This document shows positions 14,676-17,406 of a DNA stretch of 17,406 nt, piece by piece. The notes beneath the pieces were generated by a model. It worked only from the letters and a program-made list of their open reading frames with translations, had not been told where the DNA came from and did no database searches. The stretch lies in contig DYKL01000029.1 of the NCBI GenBank assembly GCA_020722645.1, positions 1-17,406 of the forward strand. Reading direction: 5' to 3'. The first letter of the stretch is position 1. Every line of letters begins with the position of its first letter. Source of the DNA: Acetofilamentum sp. (lineage in GTDB: Bacteria > Bacteroidota > Bacteroidia > Bacteroidales > JAFGUD01). Both the position numbers and the translations under genes were made by a program.

Positions 14676-15710
14676 ATGAAAAGAATTGTAATCGTATTAT
14701 TAATGGTTTTGATTATCAGCGCTGTAATTGGACAAGATTTATATAGTCCGATGTCAAGTTTTACTGATTCTGAAATAACAATAATAGATGAAGCAAAAAA
14801 AGACATTGAAAGAGCTGACAGGATGGCTTTAAATGCAAATAATGATTATCAGAAATACGCTGATTTAATGTCAAGTGATAAAAAAGGGAAAAATAAAAAA
14901 GGAGAAAAGAAAACAGTTCAAGCCAAAAGAAATCTTTTAAGTGCCGGTACATATTTCAGAAAAGGTTACACCGCATTGTACAATTTATACGCAGAAAAAT
15001 TATCTACACTTGTTTTCAAGTTTTCTGAAGACCAACAAAAAGCTGATGATTTGAAAGCTGAAGCCGAAAAACTTTTCGATAACGGCGTTAAACAACTTGG
15101 TAGTAACGACAAAAATTATTCTGATAAACAACTTGAAAAAGACATAAAATTTAAAAACCTGCAAACTTCTATTACTACTGGTGCTGAAAATATGAAGCAA
15201 TCTTGTGAAAAATTGGCAGAAGCATTGACATTGTACGAAAATCAGGAGAAAAAACAACAAGATTTGACTGTAAAAGATAATGAAGCATGGCAAGCTGCGT
15301 TGATGGAGGATAGTATTTCAGGTTATGAAAATTATCTTGACAATTTCCCCAATGGTTTGCACATTACAGAAGCTCAATCAAGGATAAACGAACTTGAAGA
15401 AAAAATCAGAATTGCCGAACAGCAACAAAACAATCCTGATTTGGTTTATCATGTTCAAATAATGGCAGATAGCAAAAAATGGTCGGTACAGGATATAAAG
15501 AGTAAAATATATTACACAAATGAAGAAATTACAGAAAAGTATATTGATGGTTGGTATAAATACTGGATTGGGAGTTTTACTTCTTACGACCAGGCAAAAG
15601 CAAAAGCAAAACAAGTAAAAGCTACAAGAAAAGGTGCTTTTGTTGTTGCTACAATAAACGGACAACCCGTTGATATTCTTCATGCATTAGATGTGGAAAA
15701 AAACAAATAA
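14676..15710 (+). CDS. Exported SPOR-domain protein
   Basis: This encodes a 344-residue protein. Signal peptide MKRIVIVLLMVLIISAVIGQ (1-20) is followed by a long, highly charged helical region (about 30-250), probably coiled-coil or TPR-like, including a Lys-rich stretch KKGKNKKGEKK near residue 70 and the segment GYENYLDNFPNGLHITEAQS near 210-230, which matches the YLxxFPxG repeat found in such proteins. The C-terminal SPOR domain (about 257-340) has VYHVQIMADSKKW, YKYWIGSFTSYDQAKAKAKQV and AFVVATINGQPVDI. SPOR domains bind denuded glycan strands of septal peptidoglycan. The protein is probably periplasmic; its exact role is unknown. It is monocistronic, with a good promoter upstream and a strong terminator downstream. 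Confidence 0.85.
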   Translation: MKRIVIVLLMVLIISAVIGQDLYSPMSSFTDSEITIIDEAKKDIERADRMALNANNDYQKYADLMSSDKKGKNKKGEKKTVQAKRNLLSAGTYFRKGYTALYNLYAEKLSTLVFKFSEDQQKADDLKAEAEKLFDNGVKQLGSNDKNYSDKQLEKDIKFKNLQTSITTGAENMKQSCEKLAEALTLYENQEKKQQDLTVKDNEAWQAALMEDSISGYENYLDNFPNGLHITEAQSRINELEEKIRIAEQQQNNPDLVYHVQIMADSKKWSVQDIKSKIYYTNEEITEKYIDGWYKYWIGSFTSYDQAKAKAKQVKATRKGAFVVATINGQPVDILHALDVEKNK

Positions 15711-15729
15711 ATTTTTAGTCTTTGTTTTC

Positions 15730-15761
15730 AAAAAAGCGTTGGTTATTTCTAACGCTTTTTT
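15730..15761. terminator. Bidirectional intrinsic terminator
   Basis: AAAAAAGCGTT (15730-15740) pairs with AACGCTTTTTT (15751-15761) across a 10-nt loop and a T run continues downstream. It sits 20 bp after the SPOR gene stop and, read on the minus strand, also ends transcription of the converging NAD-kinase-like gene. Confidence 0.9.
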
Positions 15762-15807
15762 TTATTTTATAAATTACATTAAATCTATTATAAAACTAAT
15801 TTGAATT

Positions 15808-15836
15808 GCTTAATCCCCCTATATTTTGGATTGAGC
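15808..15836. repeat. Isolated 9-bp hairpin between convergent genes
   Basis: GCTTAATCC (15808-15816) pairs with GGATTGAGC (15828-15836), with one G-T pair and an 11-nt loop. No T run follows on either strand. The role is unknown. Confidence 0.5.
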
Positions 15837-15914
15837 CTATAAAAACTCGGGCTTGATGATAATAACGAACTTCACAATATTGTCTTGGATTTATCTGTTA
15901 ATGCCTGATTTTAT

Positions 15915-16940
15915 CTACACTAACACTGCTTTTTGTTTTGAAATGCCTATTTCTGCAATTGTACCGGAATTAAAATCCAAATAATCGCTGTGAATACCAT
16001 CGCTGAAAATAACTCCGTTTTGTGGCATATTTGATTCAATTTTCAGTATTTCTCCGCTGTTTATTTTCCCAACAACAATATTAGCCTGAGATGTACGACT
16101 AATAAAAGGCTCTCTGACTGCAAACATAAGGTAATCAGCGTCTTTTGCAAATGGAACATAGTCTATTTCTGTATCGGGTTTAAATTCTTTCAGAAAACCG
16201 TTTGTCATATTAAAAAACGAACTCAACCAACCTGTAGAACCGGCTCCGGTTGATACAATTATTCCGCTTGAACTGTGATTTTCTAAAACACCTTTGTGTT
16301 CAATAGTGTATCTTGATGATGCGTGCGAATTTATTCCGATATAAAAATCGTTGAATGCCAGAAGACTTTGACCATCATTTAGTTTTACTTCCGCCATTGT
16401 TACGTATTTTGGCAAAAAATTATTTCTGATAACAGAATTAACTGCTTCCATAAAATTATGCGGTGTGTATGGCAAAAGTACACCATCAAAACGATTTACA
16501 TCAGGATTTACACCTATTATCGGCAGTCCATTAACGTATTTTGCAGTGTTGGCGACTAATCCGTCTTGTCCAAGGACAACAACAACATCTTTTTCATTGA
16601 AAATATAATTGGAAATGTATGTCTGTTCAAGAATTTTGGTTTTTATAACAGTATTCAGCTGTTTTCGAACAATATCAAGCGATTGATAAAACTGCTGATT
16701 TTCAGTTTCATAGTCAGAATATTCTTTTTCGGCAGATTCTAATGCTTCTGCCTCTTCGAGCATTACTTGTTCTTTTGCCATTGAAGGGGTTTTCAGCGAA
16801 ATCTGTTTTTGTTTAAATGCAACTTTGTTTTGTTTTATGTAGAATTTTGCCTGTGTTTCTGTATTAAAACGCGACTTTAATTGTTCGAGTCTTGTCGGTC
16901 TTTTTATTATTATTGCTGTTTCCTTTTGCTGTCCTTTCAT
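15915..16940 (-). CDS. Divergent NAD kinase-like protein
   Basis: This encodes a 341-residue cytosolic protein of the NAD kinase (ATP-NAD kinase, COG0061) superfamily. It starts with a subgroup-typical segment IIKRPTRLEQLKSRFNTETQAKFYI. The nucleotide site is VVVVLGQDGLVANTAKY (118-134): canonical NAD kinases have GGDG, here GQDG (124-127). Later landmarks are VNPDVNRFDGVLLPY (144-158), LAFNDFYIG (194-202, canonical NE replaced by ND) and SSGIIVSTGAGSTGW (224-238, equivalent to the GTPTGSTAY loop). Residues 40-80 form a Glu/Ala/Lys-rich helical insertion. Standard NAD kinase makes NADP from NAD; whether this subgroup does so, or uses another substrate, cannot be decided by reading. The SPOR gene converges on it with a shared terminator. 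Confidence 0.8.
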   Translation of the reverse strand: MKGQQKETAIIIKRPTRLEQLKSRFNTETQAKFYIKQNKVAFKQKQISLKTPSMAKEQVMLEEAEALESAEKEYSDYETENQQFYQSLDIVRKQLNTVIKTKILEQTYISNYIFNEKDVVVVLGQDGLVANTAKYVNGLPIIGVNPDVNRFDGVLLPYTPHNFMEAVNSVIRNNFLPKYVTMAEVKLNDGQSLLAFNDFYIGINSHASSRYTIEHKGVLENHSSSGIIVSTGAGSTGWLSSFFNMTNGFLKEFKPDTEIDYVPFAKDADYLMFAVREPFISRTSQANIVVGKINSGEILKIESNMPQNGVIFSDGIHSDYLDFNSGTIAEIGISKQKAVLV

Positions 16941-16960
16941 GAATCAAGTTATCGAGTTTT

Positions 16961-17038
16961 TAAGTTTAAAGTTGATAGTGCATTGTGCATAGTTTTTAGT
17001 GCATTGTGCATAGTTTTTTAAGTTTAAAGTTAATAGTG
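16961..17038 (+). repeat. Nested short direct repeats
   Basis: The 20-bp word TAAGTTTAAAGTTGATAGTG (16961-16980) returns with one change at 17019-17038. Between them a 21-bp unit beginning AGTGCATTGTGCATAG is present twice in tandem (16977-16997 and 16998-17018). It lies between the NAD-kinase-like start and the transposase fragment. It is probably replication-slippage sequence; no function is evident. Confidence 0.8.
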
Positions 17039-17095
17039 TCATGTAAATTTTGAAATGACGTAAAAAAATTGTTACTTTGTAAAAAAATATAAAAT

Positions 17096-17406
17096 ATGAT
17101 TAAATACAAAGTAACATTAACAAAAGAAAAACGAGAAGAACTATTAGCTATAATAAACAAAGGAAAACATAGTTCTTTAAAATTCAGAAATTCATATATG
17201 AGTCCGGTCTAAAAAGCTATCAAAAAAGAACAAATAAAACATAACTAATTGATTTATAGTGTTTTACAAAAAATAATAAACAAACATAACTACTTGATAA
17301 TCAAATACTTGCAAGTTTGAGTTTGCTTTTTACGACCTTTTTATACTGAACTCATATATTCTTTTAAATGTAGATGAAGGAGAATTTTCTGAAAAAATTA
17401 CAAATA
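17096..17406 (+). pseudogene. IS630-type transposase N-terminus, split by an insertion and cut by the window edge
   Basis: The frame from ATG 17096 reads MIKYKVTLTKEKREELLAII then NKGKHSSLKFRNSY, the helix-turn-helix DNA-binding start of IS630-family transposases of Bacteroidota, and then stops at 17210-17212 within an inserted element. Beyond the element, from 17352, the frame continues SYILLNVDEGEFSEKITN to the window end, matching the next part of the same domain (xxLLNxDEGE). Removing 17200-17351 plus one copy of TCATATAT restores the frame exactly. The rest of the gene, including any DDE domain, lies outside. The left IS end is probably near 17036-17060, where GTCAT/ATGAC can pair, but this is not certain. 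Confidence 0.75.
17200..17351. mobile_element. 152-bp MITE-like element with imperfect TIRs and 8-bp target duplication
   Basis: The target duplication TCATATAT is at 17192-17199 and 17352-17359. The left end GAGTCCGGTCTAAAAAG and the reverse complement of the right end GTTCAGTATAAAAAGG are related over about 15 positions (GTyCrGTmTAAAAAG) but imperfect. The interior is AT-rich and non-coding, with a loose internal direct repeat around ACATAACTA (near 17240 and 17285). It lacks the CAGGTG hairpin found in the other two elements. Confidence 0.75.

Noticed and set aside
15000..15683. Minus-strand open frames opposite the SPOR gene
   Set aside because: They give Phe/Cys-rich low-complexity translations, the expected shadow of Lys/Glu-rich coding sequence on the other strand.

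Overview
The window looks like chromosomal DNA of an AT-rich member of the Bacteroidota, probably an uncultured gliding-type lineage. The pointers are the TAnnTTTG-type -7 promoter boxes (TATTTTTG or TAATTTTG) with no clear Shine-Dalgarno sequences, a GldE homologue next to ssb, a bacterial GGGP synthase, a large secreted sortilin-like Asp-box protein, a SPOR protein, and intergenic repeats of kinds common in that phylum. Assignments were made by reading motifs; no database search was run.

Layout. 1-447 is a higher-order tandem array of CAGGTG hairpins followed by a terminator. 448-957 (minus) encodes a Spy/CpxP-like periplasmic protein. 1221-4181 (plus) is a tight operon of cinA, GGGP synthase and a DusB-type tRNA-dihydrouridine synthase, the last two using TTG starts. 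4246-4666 is a Dabb-domain gene split by a 110-bp MITE-like element. 4754-6995 holds a SiaB-like kinase, two tandem SiaC-like phosphoproteins and a DUF481-like outer-membrane protein. 7066-9170 holds ssb and gldE with a 353-bp hairpin-containing gap between them. 9360-12641 (minus) is a 1093-residue sortilin/Asp-box exoprotein. 12723-13253 (plus) is a small predicted envelope protein. 13346-13852 is a broken retropepsin-like aspartyl protease gene carrying a premature stop and a 142-bp MITE-like element. 13853-14675 is non-coding and repeat-rich. 14676-15710 is a SPOR protein. 15915-16940 (minus) is a divergent NAD-kinase-like protein. 17096 to the end is the start of an IS630-type transposase gene broken by a 152-bp element.

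The main result is a set of small non-autonomous elements. Three short insertions, each with terminal inverted repeats and a target duplication (8, 5 and 8 bp), sit inside three different genes. In each case, removing the element with one duplication copy restores a sensible reading frame. Two of the three, plus the tandem array, a hairpin beside the array and a degenerate hairpin upstream of gldE, share a CAGGTG...CACCTG hairpin core. A separate ~162-bp palindromic repeat occurs twice in opposite orientation, flanking the 4.5-kb sortilin segment, which could therefore invert.

The most system-like gene group is siaB-siaC-siaC-DUF481. It resembles the partner-switch module that controls diguanylate cyclase SiaD in Pseudomonas, but no phosphatase or cyclase gene is visible here.
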